From Manis javanica (lineage: Eukaryota > Chordata > Mammalia > Pholidota > Manidae): a DNA stretch of 64,000 nt. The translations under genes were made by a program, and so were the position numbers. The notes below the pieces were generated by a model. The model saw only the letters and a program-made list of their open reading frames with translations, made no database searches and was not told where the DNA came from. Position 1 is the stretch's first letter. Every line of letters begins with the position of its first letter. The DNA lies in NCBI RefSeq assembly GCF_040802235.1, contig NC_133164.1, forward strand, positions 115,586,302 to 115,650,301, written 5' to 3'. Below are positions 13,006-26,062 of the stretch, in pieces.

Positions 13006-13235
13006 GGAGCTACACTGGTGACCGAACTTTTGCTTGGGTTGCTGACAGAGTTTTGGATATAGCGGTATAGTGTACAACATTGTGAGTATACATAATGCTA
13101 TGCATTGTACACTTTAAGTGGTTACAATGGCAAATTTTGTATTACCTGTGTTTTGTCCAGGTAAAACAATTTAAAACATCCTGATCCCACCAAAATATGA
13201 AATAAACAAACAAAACAGTAATAACAACAAAACTG
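13006..13235 (+). mobile_element. L1 3' UTR end with A-rich tail
   Basis: Landmarks are 'gtgtacaacattgtgagtat' (13070), 'cattgtacactttaagtggt' (about 13104) and 'acaatggcaaattttgtatt' (13126), the usual ending of old L1 3' UTRs. An A-rich tail follows ('aaataaacaaacaaaacagt', about 13200). Same orientation as the 5' UTR segment directly upstream, so the two may be the ends of one element that lost its body. Confidence 0.65.
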
Positions 13236-15050
13236 CTCATCAAAATTGGAGGCAATAACATTACAAATCTCTGACTTCTAGAAATATACCTACAATGAAC
13301 ACATTATTCATTTAATGTAATATTTCAAATGAAACAGATGAAAATGATCTGTGAAATTCTTTTATGAATTGTGACTTTTAAAAGCATTAAAGACATAAAA
13401 TAACATAACTGACTAATATAACTTATACTAGATAATGAGCTCCCAGGGTCAGAACCATTTCATATTTTAAAATTTACTGAGGACCTTAAGAGCTTTCATT
13501 AATGTGCTAAGCTTCTTCTATTTACCATATTATAAATTGAAACACACATTTTAAAATAAGTATTATTAACAAAATTAAAGAACAGAGAACCATTCATGTT
13601 AAATACTTTCTGTAAAATAATGTTTTGCAAAGAAAATTTGTGGTTTTTACATCTTTACAAATCCATTAAATATCTAGCTCAATAAAAGACACAGATTTGC
13701 TTTAGCATTCTATTTGCTAAGATCTGATGTTTTGTTTGAAAAAAATGAAAAAAGTCCAACCTAATGTGGATATGCAGTCAGAAAGGAAGGCTCTAGTTGA
13801 ATCTTGACAAAGTCTCAGAGATCGCAGGGAATTTCAAGACATATTTTGCAACCATAGATCTATCTGCAAACCAAGTTACCAAAAAGACATCACTTAAGAT
13901 AGATAATAGATTTTAGGTAGAGTTAGGCTCTTTCTTAAGGGCTTAATATGAATGACACATATTAGGGAAACAATCACAGATATATCTATTTGGGGATCAG
14001 TACCCCTATTTTCCTACAAAATCTTGCCTTCTCTCTCTCTTCTTACCCTGTCATACTCAATTTTACTTTTGTTCTTCTCAGTCATGACACTGCCAGCCTT
14101 TACTGGACATGGGGGAATATTGTCCTTCCACTAATTATGACCAAGTCACAAGTTAAGAATATAATGAATCACTCTTTAAAGAATGCATGAATGATTAATT
14201 GAATGAGTAGATGAAGAAAAATACTTGAGTTTCTGTTTAAAAGTGAATACAATATTCTCTTGTAAGACTTGGAGTTAATAAAAGTGTCTGTGTTCCAAGA
14301 GGATTTGGAAGGACAGCAAGTGAGACAGTTGTGTTCATTTACACTGGAGAAGAATTTGACATCTTACAGCCCTGTAGCTGTTACCCTAAGACAGTTAAAA
14401 ACCAAGTTTCTTCCTTTTTCTCAGTTTGCAAATGTGGTTTCAATGGTGGCATTGCTCTTATACTAATCTTAGTGTTTAGAATCTGAGAAAAATATTTATA
14501 AAAAAATTTTTGTTTTATTTAAAAATCGTTTCCTAAATTGAGATAATATGGTGGGAGTAGTAAGAAAAAAAAAATACCTCTCTCTCACATATACAAAGAA
14601 ATCACTCTTTCCAGTCACACAGCTACTAGCTGTCCTACAGTAAGACCTCTTATCCTCCCGCCAACCCCTCCCAGGATAGTTCTAACAGTACATTTTATTT
14701 TTTAATTTTTCTGTGGTTGTGTACTGATTGTATAATTAGGTCGCTGAGTCGGTGGATACATGCATGCATGTGAAAAACAAAGAAACACAATGAATGGCCT
14801 GCAGAAAACGAATATAAAAGATTTTTGTAGAAATTTGGGCTTTTCCAAGTTACTTTATTATACTCAAACTGTGCCATTTCTTTCCCTACAGTAATGTGTA
14901 AGGGAGGGAAATATAACCATCCATGTCTGGAAGATATGGAAACAGGTGACATCAATGATCCAAATTCATATCATTAGCATCCGATGAAGACTCCTGGATT
15001 TGTAGTCTTTATTTTCCCACTTCATTGCCTTGCATCCTTCCTTTTCCTCT
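13236..15050. other. Intergenic, nothing recognised
   Basis: Non-coding, AT-rich and without a nameable repeat. Open frames of 60-86 codons on both strands (13952-14190, 14695-14955) overlap in alternative frames and show no conserved motif. Confidence 0.45.
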
Positions 15051-15220
15051 CAACGATCCCATCTTACTACCCTAGGCGTGTGACTCCTCTGCCTTAGGAT
15101 GGTTCCGATGGACGCATGGCTGACTTTGTAGATCTTGCACAATGAAGCACCTGACGGTGGCACTCTGGCGAGTTTGCCCCAGAGCTCAGTGCACGTGGCA
15201 GAATCACTGATGGAAACCAT

Positions 15221-15394
15221 GGCCTCAAGTGGCGATGGCAGCCCCCTGCTCAGCGTCTGCCCGGGTGCTTCTGGCACCAAGCCCACCTCAGGAAGGAATT
15301 CTCTTACGGCCTCAAGTGGCAATGGCAGCCCCCTGCTCAGCGTCTGCCCGGGTGCTTCTGGCACCAAGCCCACCTCAGGAAGGAATTCTCTTAC
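15221..15394. repeat. Two-copy, near-identical 87-bp tandem duplication
   Basis: Copy 1 is 15221-15307 and copy 2 is 15308-15394, directly abutting. They differ at one position that I can see ('ggcgatgg' in copy 1, 'ggcaatgg' in copy 2). The unit is GC-rich, with several CpGs, in AT-rich surroundings. Because 87 is divisible by 3, open frames on both strands run through both copies (15135-15419 on +, 15050-15373 on -). These repeat a 29-residue low-complexity Ser/Gly/Pro-rich translation. I see no initiator context, splice sites or family that would make this a gene. Confidence 0.9.
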
Positions 15395-17060
15395 TCAGGG
15401 GAACAGTGGCTATTTATGATGCGGCCACTGGGTGGGGCAAAAGTGCAAACTTCATAAGAGAACATGGGCTTTATTGACGAATGTAATAGAGACAAATTAA
15501 AAGCATTTCCCCAAGTTCACTGACAAGCAAATTGGAAAGCTCAAATTCGGGTTTAAGTTAAGGTCTGAACTCTCATTAGCTGGCTTGCTTCCTCTATAAT
15601 GTTTCTGTTCATTGCGTATTATATCTTTACACATGTTAAAGACAATTATGTGTCACACACAGAGTCTAAGGAGTAAACACAATCAGTTATTTGTATAATA
15701 GGAGTACCAAGTTTTCAACATTTATAATAAAATTTTCTCTCTGATCTTATCTTCTGGGCATTTTTGGTCTTTCTGAATATGTATGTTACAATTTTGCTTC
15801 AGTTTGGCAATTTAAAAAAATGACAGTTTATTGCATTTTTCTCTTTACTGCTGTTCCTTTGTGATTGTTGTAGTTACATTCATCAAACACTGCATTCAAA
15901 TGCAGCAACATAATTGTGGCCATTTAGTATCTATAATCACTTAAAGATAATGAGTGGGGATTAGCCCTTAGCTGCAGTGTTTAAAGAGGGAAAGAGTGAG
16001 CTTTAGTGTTTAAAAACAGATGAGCCATTTTCTACCTCCAGATTTCTTGCAGGATTTGTGCCTCATCTGATTTTCTTTAGATTGGGGGAAATGCTTGTAT
16101 CTATGGAGAATTTAAATGAGTACATTATACAAATGTTATATTCAGGTGCAATATACTACTATGTGGTAGTCTATTTAAGGGATTCAATGCCTGAAAATCC
16201 CATGCAATGAAAAGTTTCATCTCCTCAGACATGATCTACAGACAATGTGACAAAATTGTTTTAAAAAAATTGTTCCACATATGTGAGAGCTCCCTTTTTC
16301 ATGTATGTTTGTCACAAGTGTGGAAACAACAGCTGAAGATAATACCACAAACATGTCAGCCTTAAACTGACATTCAAACATTTACTGATGCTTCTAGACT
16401 TCCTGTTTTGTGCTCTTTATATGAGAGATTCAAGACTGATTTATTTGAAACGTGAGGAGAGGGGTACAAGGATATTAGAGTATCCAGTTTGGAAAAGAAA
16501 AGAAATCAATGTTGAATGATATCTTTTCTTTTCCTTTTCAATTTTCCTTCTCATTTGTTTATTGTCAAGAATGTCAGCTTTAAGATGAAGTATTTCAGGA
16601 AAAAAAGTCCTTTTACTTTCTTTTTCTAATTCTTTGTTTATGGTGTAGGGATTTACCAATAACAGGGTGCAGAGAGAACAGACACGACATTCATCTTTTA
16701 CATATCCATCTCATTTTGCATATGTGTGTCAATAAGAAGTGTTGGAAAATAGGTGAAAACCACATCCATCCGTCAAACATGCTGTATTGGAAGTTTCTAC
16801 TATTCTATTGCCACTGAACGCATAATGCAACCTGCTAGCATGAGTTCCTCTGCCTCGTTTATGGCCACTAAGTAATCTTACAGGATGGCTCAGAAACAAT
16901 TTCTTCAGGCAAGATGATACAAATAATGCTTAAAGAGGAACTAAATGAAACAACTAAATATATCAGAGAAATTCTCTGGTTAGCAAGACATGAGTAGGGG
17001 AAAAGAGAAAAGAAGTGAGGCTTTCAGGAGGTAATAATAATTACAATATTAATAACAGTA
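15395..17060. other. Intergenic, nothing recognised
   Basis: No gene. A 72-residue open frame on the minus strand (16441-16659) is Lys/Glu-rich because of a purine-biased tract and has no recognisable domain. About 15505-15580 has a faint MIR-like look, too weak to call. Confidence 0.45.
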
Positions 17061-17061
17061 A

Positions 17062-17245
17062 TCTCATTTATTGAACAGTGTGCCTGGTCCTGTACTAATA
17101 GATTCATACTCCTTAAATCCAATCCCCACAATTCTTCAGTCTGGGCTTTTTTTTAAGCAGGTGGGAGAGCAGCCAAGTGAGGAAATGCAGTGCGCCCCAG
17201 ATCACCCAGGAACTGAGGGACTGAGGGCGGGTTCCAGAGTGCATT
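17062..17245 (+). repeat. MIR SINE fragment
   Basis: MIR core order is preserved on the + strand: 'atctcatttattgaacagtg' then 'cctggtcctgtact' (about 17061-17098), 'aatccaatccccacaattct', 'gtgaggaaatgcag' and 'agatcacccaggaactgagg' (about 17200), ending in 'ggcgggttccagagtgc'. MIR is a tRNA-derived SINE shared by all mammals. This copy is strongly diverged. Confidence 0.6.
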
Positions 17246-19185
17246 TATTATGCCTATGATATTGAAAGTACGGAAATGTAGATATTTTACATTTTGTCCA
17301 ATGCCGGTACAAACTGCTCTCATACTGCCATTTGATTCTTTCGGAAACTCTGGGAAATACAGATACTATTACTCCAGTTCTAATAAATGGATATAAAATA
17401 ACAATAATCACATGCCTATAAATAAGGCCCAGAGCCTAAGGCAGAAAATGAGTTCAGTGTTCTATCAAGTCAAACCAGCTGGCTTAAGAGAACTGACTGA
17501 AAGTAAAAAATATAAACATATAGGAGAAGAAAGATATACGTTCTGGAGGCCAATTCAGATGAGGATTCATGGCTTTTATTTATTTATCCTTGTTTTACAG
17601 GTCACTAGAAGAAATGGGCCTGGGGTGGGACCAGGGGAAGAAAAAAATGTTTGAGGAAATAAAGGTGGCTTGCAAAGGCTTTGCTTGCAGCAGAATTCTG
17701 GAAGAGCTCAATCAGCCGAGAAGGAAGGTGCTGAGTTATGAGGAAAAGAGCTCCGGGCCTGCGGCCGCTGCCTGGGATCCAGGCCAGGCTCTCACACTAG
17801 CTAGCCGCAAGAACGTGGGGGTCACTTGACTTCTTGGGGACTTCGTTTTCCGACTTTTAAAATGAGAGGGTCGCCTTAGATGATCAGTATCAGACTTACC
17901 AACTGTAAGTAAAGTTTTGACCCCAGAGTTTAATTATATTTCAGGCCTTATTAGGAAACTGGCCTGATGGGGGACAACCCCACGGGCTCTCCAGAGAAGT
18001 ACGTCCCAGGAGATGTACCTGCTCTCTGGGCACCCACCCCTCACCTAACCTTCAACCTCAGGACCAGCAGTGACTGTACTGGCCTGCGGCTTTGTTCCTA
18101 CTTGTCTTTCTGACAATTCATTCAGGTGGAAAAAGGAAGATTCGGAAGAAATAGACCAAAGAAAAAGAAAATCGGAGGCAAAAAAGTCCTCTTGATTTTC
18201 AAAACCTCCGGTTGGAGGATTATCTGCAGGACCGCTTCAACGCTAGAAAGCAGATGGGAGGAAGGCAGATGAGCCACGTTTCTGGACATGATGTGTCCGC
18301 CCAGGTTTTCTGCTCATCCTAACTCTAGCCCTCCACTCTCTCCATCAAGGGCTGAGCAGCCCCCTCTCTGCTCTGTAACAAAGGGAGGCCACTCTGTTTT
18401 TGAGACTGGCTCAATTTTTTTGTCACTTTGTTTCTTCTGAGTGCATCACAGAAGCCAGGGATAGGTTCTCTGGGTCCCCAAAATGACAATTCTTCTGCCC
18501 TTCCAAATACCTCTAAGTCAGGGATTCTTGGCGTGGGCATTTTGGACATTGGTAGGGCAGTTTGCGTCCACCACAGGCTTTCACATACTGAAATATAAAT
18601 TATTTTAATGTAAATTGCTTTCTTTTCATGTCTCTTTTTATTCTGTTGGGACATTATATTGACATTTTTCAGTTACTGTAAGTGTTCAGGTGGGTTCGTT
18701 ATCTATGAACTTCATTTCAGGACATTAACCATTAGAAAGCACTTATTATGAAAAGAATCATCAGATCTTATAGGAGTCTGGCTCACTGGTATAAAATAAC
18801 TCACATTGCTGAGTAAGACGCTCCTTCCCACGCTGCATAAGAGCTGCCTCCCTTAACTCCAGCGATCCTTTAATAACATCCTGGATTAACTAGCTCCCAG
18901 AATGAGAAGGTCATCTGATCTTCCGATTTTTCACAAATGGTGAAAAACTGGAAGAACATCGCAAACAAGTCTGGAATCAGTGTCGCTACCTCTCCAGTCC
19001 CTGCAGTGATCTGCTCAGCTAACATTTACCCAAAACCTACTTTGGGAGAGCTAAGTGTTCAGAGGATACGTATGGCCACCATCCCAAGGTTACACCTGCG
19101 GTTGGCCAGGAGGGAAGAGACCAGGGAACGTAAAGCATGGGGCAGAGGTACAGAATAGGTAACAGAGGGCAGACAGTGAGGACGG
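17246..19185. other. Intergenic, nothing firmly recognised
   Basis: No gene. A 17569-17829 open frame is chance. A phrase near 18520-18560 ('gggattcttggcgtgggcat' then 'ttttggacattgg') is weakly like the end of a MER5-type element and is not called. About 17700-18300 is somewhat GC-rich and unique-looking. Confidence 0.4.
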
Positions 19186-19189
19186 AGGG

Positions 19190-19560
19190 TGAAGCAGTTC
19201 TTAGAAGCGTGTTCAGAGAAGGCCACACAAAAGAAGTAACATTTGAATAGAGGTTTAAAGGTCAAATGGGGCTTTGATGCTACAGTAGGAGAGCAAACAG
19301 TCTAAACAAAGCTAATTGGCATAAAAATATGACCACGTTCAGGGAATAATAATGAGTCAATATGAGAACCCAAGTGTGCTTCCCGGTGGAGTTGGAAGGC
19401 AGATGTGGCCAGACCTTGGACCGTCTTGAGTGCTACACTTAGGAATTTTGACCTGTACCCCCTAGACAATAAGGAGACCCTACATGTTCTGGGGAGAAGG
19501 AACTAACATCATCCCAGCTAGTTTAAGATAATGACTGGCAGCAACATCAGAGATAAAAAA
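19190..19560 (+). repeat. Second piece of the unnamed old purine-rich repeat
   Basis: Landmarks are 'aagtaacatttgaatagagg' (about 19234) followed by 'tttaaaggtcaaatggggc', then 'ttcagggaataataatgagt', a 'ggccagaccttggaccgtct' block near 19408, 'aggaattttgacctgtaccc' near 19441 and 'gacaataaggagaccctac'. This order resembles the front half of the medium-copy mammalian repeat suspected at 2840-3290. The similarity is from memory only, and no coding function is seen. Confidence 0.4.
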
Positions 19561-21300
19561 CAAAGGGGCAGGGGGGCAAACGAGGGGTTTCTTCCGTGAC
19601 CCAACCATGAGATGATAGGCAGCACTGGAGCCGGGCACTCACATAAAGGTCGGTGGCAAAGGCCGATGGGAGAGAAAATGGTGTTTCCTGAGTATGAAGG
19701 GGTGAAGAGAACTGAGGACATGCTACAAGTCTTCTTATATGAGTGATGCTACTTCTGAAGGGGAGAACTTCACTCTGGAGGGCTGAATATTTAGAGACAA
19801 GAAAATGAATTTGGTTTGGGACATGACAAGTAGCCCACAAATAAGCTTTGCTTTCAAGAAAGGTAATATCAACATTGAAAGCAAATCTCCCTCCTGCCAA
19901 AATCAGTGCAAACTTGTCAATATCAGTTGTCTTCAGGACATAGTATTGCTGGTTTAAAAAAACATTCAAAATATAAAGGAAGTTTTATCATGATTAATTG
20001 AATCATGGAGGTATCGACATTGTAGGTAGACTTTATTAGTAAAATTTTAAAAAAAGGTTTAGAATGAATGCTATAGTTTAAAAAAATGTATTGTGTATCC
20101 CATCTGCCAGTAAAACATAGCTGTTTACATCACTTTATGTGTGATGGCATATGACAGAATACATATGCAGAGCAGTAAAACAAAAATATGCCAACAGAGC
20201 AGATACATGTGTGCACATTCCCCAAATCAATCTTAAGAAACCACTTGCTCTCATATATCTATATAAATGCTTTAATGATTGACAGTTCTTTATAAAATTT
20301 GTCACTAAATGTTTTCCCTTTTTGCTGTTGTTTCTCAAAAGCATTTCAGGTTGCCCTCCCTTGGACACCAAGGCTTGATCTATGTGACAGCCTAATTCTT
20401 ATATACTATGAAATAAGTGACTATAATTACTGGGCCTGTGTATAAGACATGACCCATCTCTTCCTGCTCAGGGGAATGTTTCTGCTCAGGGTCCTAGCAT
20501 AGTGGACAGCTCAGGGTCAGGATGATGGACAAAGAAGGATTTCAGAAATGTACAGACCCCTCCTGTGGCACTTGATGGATTGAAATAGACATTAGTGGAG
20601 CCACTTGAAGGAGAAGACGATAACTGCCAGAAAAGACACGCATCGGGAGAACAAAACGAAACAAAGTGATCAACATATCTAGAGAAGTAAAGTGTTAGTA
20701 AGAAAAAGAGGCTAGTCAGAAATGGTAGCACAGTAGTGAATAATGAAAGTATCTGGTAGACAGGTACAAGCCTATTTTAGCCAGATGCCACTACATAGAT
20801 CACAAAGCTAATAATCCTTATTTTGACTTCATGCTAACCAAGTAACAGTCTGATTGTAGCACAGCTGCCCATGTGGCATGCCCGCAGATGGAGTGTCTGC
20901 TTGCCTCTCCAGTTAGGTTGCTCATTATCAACTGATGAACTGATGTACATCATTCTTTCTGAGCTTGGCTAACATGAAGCCACTCCTGCTCCCGGTATGT
21001 TGGTATGGTGATAGTAAGTCAGCCAGCTGGACTTGGGGCTGACCCTTGAATCACGATGAAGTTGAGGCTACCGCCTTGTGAAGCTTTGTGGGAGGCATCA
21101 ATGTCTTCCTTTAAGACTCCCAACATCTCATTGATTGCAATAATTAAATTTCTGGATTAAATGTCAGTAAGTGCCACTAAAGGCAGAGTGAAGGTCACGA
21201 TTAGATAGACTACATGGTAGTATGTTGGACTTAGTACTGTTCCGAAGCTGGGGTGGGCATGTAATTCAGAGGTCAATACCAGATCACCTTTGAGAGTGGT
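19561..21300. other. Intergenic, nothing recognised
   Basis: No gene. A 140-codon open frame on the minus strand (19547-19969) has no start context, no motif and overlaps the repeat tail, so it is treated as chance. About 20440-21300 is less AT-rich and may be part of an old repeat that I cannot name. Confidence 0.4.
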
Positions 21301-21690
21301 CTGGAACACTCACCACATGTGAGAACAGCATAGGAAAACACCTGTAAAGATGACAGCCCTAGGGAAACTGTGGCATATGGTCACCCTACTTAAAACCAGG
21401 TTGTTGGACCAATCATGAGAGTGAACTTGAGATTTTCATTAAGATTGTTCTGTGAACCTTAATAAACCAGTCCCAAAAGGTACAGCTTCTTCTGCCATCA
21501 AGGCAGAGACCTCCCCCCATCCAGAATTTCTGGAACAGCTCCCCCCGTTTCTGCCCTTGCCTGTCGTAGCACAAGCAAACGTTGTCTTCAGGATGACCCT
21601 GGGGCCCGGTCACTCAGCTGTGCTCAAGGTTATTGTGTATTTGCTGTGTCTTATCTGAGTAAATCTATTCTCTGAGGAGAGAAAATGAAG
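21300..21690 (+). repeat. Possible old retroviral-type LTR segment
   Basis: The segment has LTR-like composition: an AATAAA-containing phrase 'ccttaataaaccagtcccaa' (about 21457), a C-rich block (21510-21560), then 'gtgtcttatctgagtaaatc' (about 21647). No TG...CA ends or target duplication could be fixed, and no internal retroviral genes are visible. The call rests on style rather than a family match. Confidence 0.25.
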
Positions 21691-21959
21691 TTCGGGTCAA
21701 AGCTGTCAGAGTGTTAAACATGGTTTTCTTTGGGGAGAGGGAGTGGGAATCAAAGGAAGGAGAAACATATACTTTCGTTTGTAATTTTCTGTACTATTTG
21801 GATTTTCTTGTATTCATTTGATTTTTTTAACGATAGTCTTTTTTAAAAAGTCATCTTAATTCTTTCAAAATTCTGACAGACTATGCAATTGTGCAGTGAA
21901 GACCTTTATTGGAGACCCATAAGTTTCTGGGGACAGCAGCTATGTTATATTTTTTGAAT

Positions 21960-22115
21960 ATCATAGGGCTCATACTAGAGAGAAAATACATATTTTATAA
22001 AATAATATATATGTATAATACAATATAGTATGTATTATATATGTGTATGTATATATACATATACATATATACGTGTGTGTATATGTGTATATTATACATA
22101 CACATATACACATGT
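21960..22115. repeat. TA / TG / CA compound microsatellite
   Basis: Alternating purine-pyrimidine tract (TA, TATG, GTGTGT and ACACAT blocks) over about 150 bp. It may adopt unusual helical forms and is expected to be length-polymorphic. The open frame on its minus strand is a repeat artefact. Confidence 0.8.
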
Positions 22116-24906
22116 GATCAGAGTTGCTACTTCCTACTGTGTTATTTTTACACTGGATTTTTCTTTCTCTCCTGATTATCTTTAGTTGGGGTTTTTCACT
22201 GAGAACCGTCACACTGAAGTCCCACGGTATGCGAAGTGCGATGTCTGGGTATAGACTTCATTTGCCGAAAAAGATCCCTCCGAGCACACTTTACAGATGG
22301 AGACAACCGCTATAAATTATGTGAAATTAAATAGTACATCTTAAATTTCTTAAGACGGAATTAATTAAAATTAAAACATGCACTTGTGACTGCACAAATA
22401 TAGAGAAGCAATGTTAAACTCAACAGCAAACGCCTGTTGCTTACAATCAGCTCCCTTTTAAAGCTGCTTCCCGGTTCAATATGAATGATAATGTAAAATG
22501 AGCTATTAAGATTGACTCGCTCCAGGGAAAGTGACCCCAACAGTGTAAATCATAGAGATCACAGCCAAGAAATAAGTTGCATACTTGACATCTTGGCCTC
22601 TAATGTAGATACTAAATTTCTCTGAAATAAATGGTCTTCTAGTCTTACTGACTTTCTACAATGTGCCCAGTTCTTGACAGCTTAGTGATAAACTTTAAGA
22701 GCACCGCGGTCTGGTAGCAGCAAATTAGAAGGGGAAGGACTTTAAAAAGGAAGTGTGAAAAACAAATTGGGTAGGATATACTTAAATTTACTACACTATA
22801 TATACTTAATACATTTTTAAATGTTAAATTTAAAATGTGAATAATTACACTTACGCTATGCTTAAAGTTACTTAGAGATTCTGAATTCCTTTGAAAGAGA
22901 AACAGAATATGTGCAAAATGAAAGTTGTGGATGCATCACGTTAGATAAACTGTGATAACAGAGAAAACCCAAAAGACAACAGACCAAAAAAAGACAGGTT
23001 GCCTTTCAGATGATGTTTCAGGGAAGATAAAAAGTTTCTGAGCAACAAAATCATCCAGTGACATAGGCTGACAAGGTTTCCAGCATGTTAACCATGTAGC
23101 TGGACATGGTGTTTTCAGACAGTGGGAAGGAGAAGCAGGGATTTCCTCTCAAGCAGGTGAGTTGGAAGAGGCACATTGCAGGTCTAATCGCACTCCTCTC
23201 AAGAGACTGGGGCCCTTGACCTTGTGCAGTTCAAGACAGGCTGAAAACTGTACTCGACTCAAATGCTTACCAATAAGAGAAAGACCACTATTGGTGGGCA
23301 GTTTTCAGCCTTGGCCACATAGGCACCTTGGATATTTTTCATCCTTTACTAGCATGATTATTATTTATTCAGTAAAGACAAAAATTAAATAGTAACTGGG
23401 GAGTATTTACAAATACCTCCCATTTTTGTTCCTTCGAATGTTCAATGAAAACTAAAAATTTTTTAAGAATTGAAAAGTTGGTCATGACGTAAAAGTAAAG
23501 GTCTTATGACTTCCATTGGCATAAGCATTCCTATTCTGAGTAAAAAATATGAGTTCCCATCCTGAACAGACAGAGAGTACATCTCATGTGATGGCCAATG
23601 CCAGATGTTTCACTAAGAGGAATAAACCTCCCATAATACACTTAATTTCACAATACTAGACTGTGGGGGTGGGGGATATCTTCCTGACCCTTCTGGTGAG
23701 TAGCTTCTGCCCTGAATCATGAAGATTGAGAGCTGGTGTAATTCTGCCCTAGCTAGTGTACTGTGACTGCAGATGCTACTCTTCCTCATATGAATGTCTA
23801 ATTATCTTTAGGATCATTTTTTCTCATTCATATCCTGTTGTCTAGAGTTACACAGGTTAAAAATGTTGTTAATCCTTGAGTGGTAGTCTAAGATAAAACA
23901 CTCAGGAATGTTTAAAACATTGTTCTGTCCTGTTTTACTAGCTACAGGTCACCTGCTTTTCTGAAAAATGATTCTATTTATATTTTATATTGCCCCCAGT
24001 GGTTTGAAAGGTACATGGATAAACTAATCTTTTCTCAAAATATATCATTGGCTCCATTTCCCCTTTGCCAAATGCCTTTGTTTATTTTCCATGACAATTT
24101 ATAGTCATGAACTAACTTCCTTACTGCTAATTTCACTGTAAATTTCATTGTGTTACCAGACACCCTCTGGACTTGACTCTAACGGATCAATACAATGAAT
24201 TTATATTTGGTATGGAGCTATTAGCACCGGTATCAGCAGGGTAATTAACTTCCAAATGGAGATATCATTCCCCACCTTCATTATTAATAGCATGTATATC
24301 TTGAAGAAATACTTCTATTTGCATTTGATACATCAAAAGAATTTGTGGCTAAATTTCAAAATCCTTAAAACTATAGGATAGTTTTAAGATACATAAGGAA
24401 AGGACTGAGTTGAAAATATATAAATTGCTGATCATGAAAACAGTTACACATAAGAACAAAATATAGAGGCCAAGGCCACATGGAAGAAAGGGCTCAATAT
24501 TAAATTCTACTCAGAATTTAGGTCATCCTTTCAAAAATAGAGCCAATCTCTATTTAAATGAGCATTCACTTTAGTAAAGCAAAGAAGAAAGAGTTCTCAC
24601 AAAATAATTTGCCACTCATAATTTAGGAGGTGAGTATCTTAGTCAAAAAATATGCTATATGTTTACTGATGGTTGGAAAAATGTGCAGTGACTTTCAAAG
24701 ATTTGTATTTGCTTATTATTTCTGATGTTATTATTTACCAATGTAGTTTAAATTAATCATACTAATTCATTTACTGTCAGACTGCATATGCTGAGCAAGA
24801 TTCTCTACCAAGTTCTTTGAATATGAACAAAGAATGTTACCTATCCCCCATAAATACAGTTCTAGTAGAAATAAGAGAAAAACACTCCAAGCCAAAGTTC
24901 TAAATA
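22116..24906. other. Intergenic, unique-looking
   Basis: No gene or nameable repeat. About 22130-22580 is unusual in keeping several CpGs and varied composition within an AT-rich region, so it is flagged as a possible conserved non-coding element. A 23162-23392 open frame has no motif. Confidence 0.4.
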
Positions 24907-25861
24907 TACAGGCACACCTTAGAGATACTGCAGGTTCTATTCCAGACCACTGTAATACAGGGAATATTGCACTAAAACAAGTCAAATGAATCTTTTTGTT
25001 TCCCGGTGCATATAAGTTATGTTTACACTGTACTGTAGTCTATTTGTGCCATAGCATTATGTCTAAAAAAATGTACATACCTTAGTTAAAAAAAATACTT
25101 CATTGCTAAAAAATGCTAACCACCATCTGAGCTGTTAGTGGGTTGTAATCTTTTTGCTAATGGAGAGTCTTTCCTCTTTGTTGATGACTGGTAAACAATG
25201 AGGGTGCTGGTTCCTGAAGTTTTCAGTAGCTGCAGCAGTTTCTTAAAATAAGATGAAGTTCGCCTCACCAATCAACTTCCATTCACTGAACGATTTCTCT
25301 TTAGCATGTGATGCCGTTTAATAGCAGTTTACCCACAGAACTTCTTTCAAAATTGGAATTGATCTTCTCAAAACCCTGCCGCTGCTTTATCAAATATGTT
25401 TATGCACTGTCCCAAATCCTTTCTTGTCATTTCAACCATCTCTATAGAATCTTCACCAGGAGCGGATTCCATCTCAAGGCACCACTTTTTCTGCTTATTC
25501 GGAAGAAGCCGCACCTCATCTGTTTGTGAGATCACATGATACATCTTTGGGTTTTATTCTAATTCTAGTTCTCTTGCCATTTCCACCTCATCTGTAGGTA
25601 CTTCCTTCAGTAAATCTTGAACACCTCAAAGTCATCCATGAGGGTTGCAGTCAACTTCTTTCAAAGTCCTGTTAATGTTGATACTTTAGCTGCTTCTCAT
25701 GAATCATGGATGTTCTTAATGGCCTCTAAAATGCTGAATCCTTTCTAGAAGGTTCTCAATTTACTTGGCCAAGATCCATCAGAGAAATCACTATCTATGC
25801 CAGCTGTAGCCTTACAAAATGCATGTTGTAAATAAGAAGACTTGAAAGTTGAAACTACTCT

Positions 25862-26062
25862 TTAATCCATGGGCTGCAGAATGGATGTTGTGTTAGCAGG
25901 CATGACAACATTAATCTCATTGTCCTTCTTCATCAGGGCCCTTGGTTGACCAGGTGCATTGTCAGTGAGCAGTAATATCATGAAAGGAATCATCTTCTGA
26001 GCAGTAGGTCTCAAGAGTGGGCTTAAAATATTCAGTAAACTTGTAAACAGATGTGCTGTCAT
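25862..26062 (-). pseudogene. Relic of Tigger transposase catalytic domain
   Basis: A 66-codon open piece of the decayed transposase reads through the second catalytic Asp ('LLLTDNAPGQPRAL') and the 'MPANTTSILQPMD' block of the DDE/DDD superfamily. Flanking coding sequence is interrupted, so no functional protein is predicted. In CENP-B and JRK relatives this region forms part of the integrase-like core. Here it is a remnant of the surrounding element. Confidence 0.9.

Noticed and set aside
19547..19969. 140-codon minus-strand open frame
   Set aside because: It overlaps the end of an old repeat, has no domain and no regulatory or splice context.
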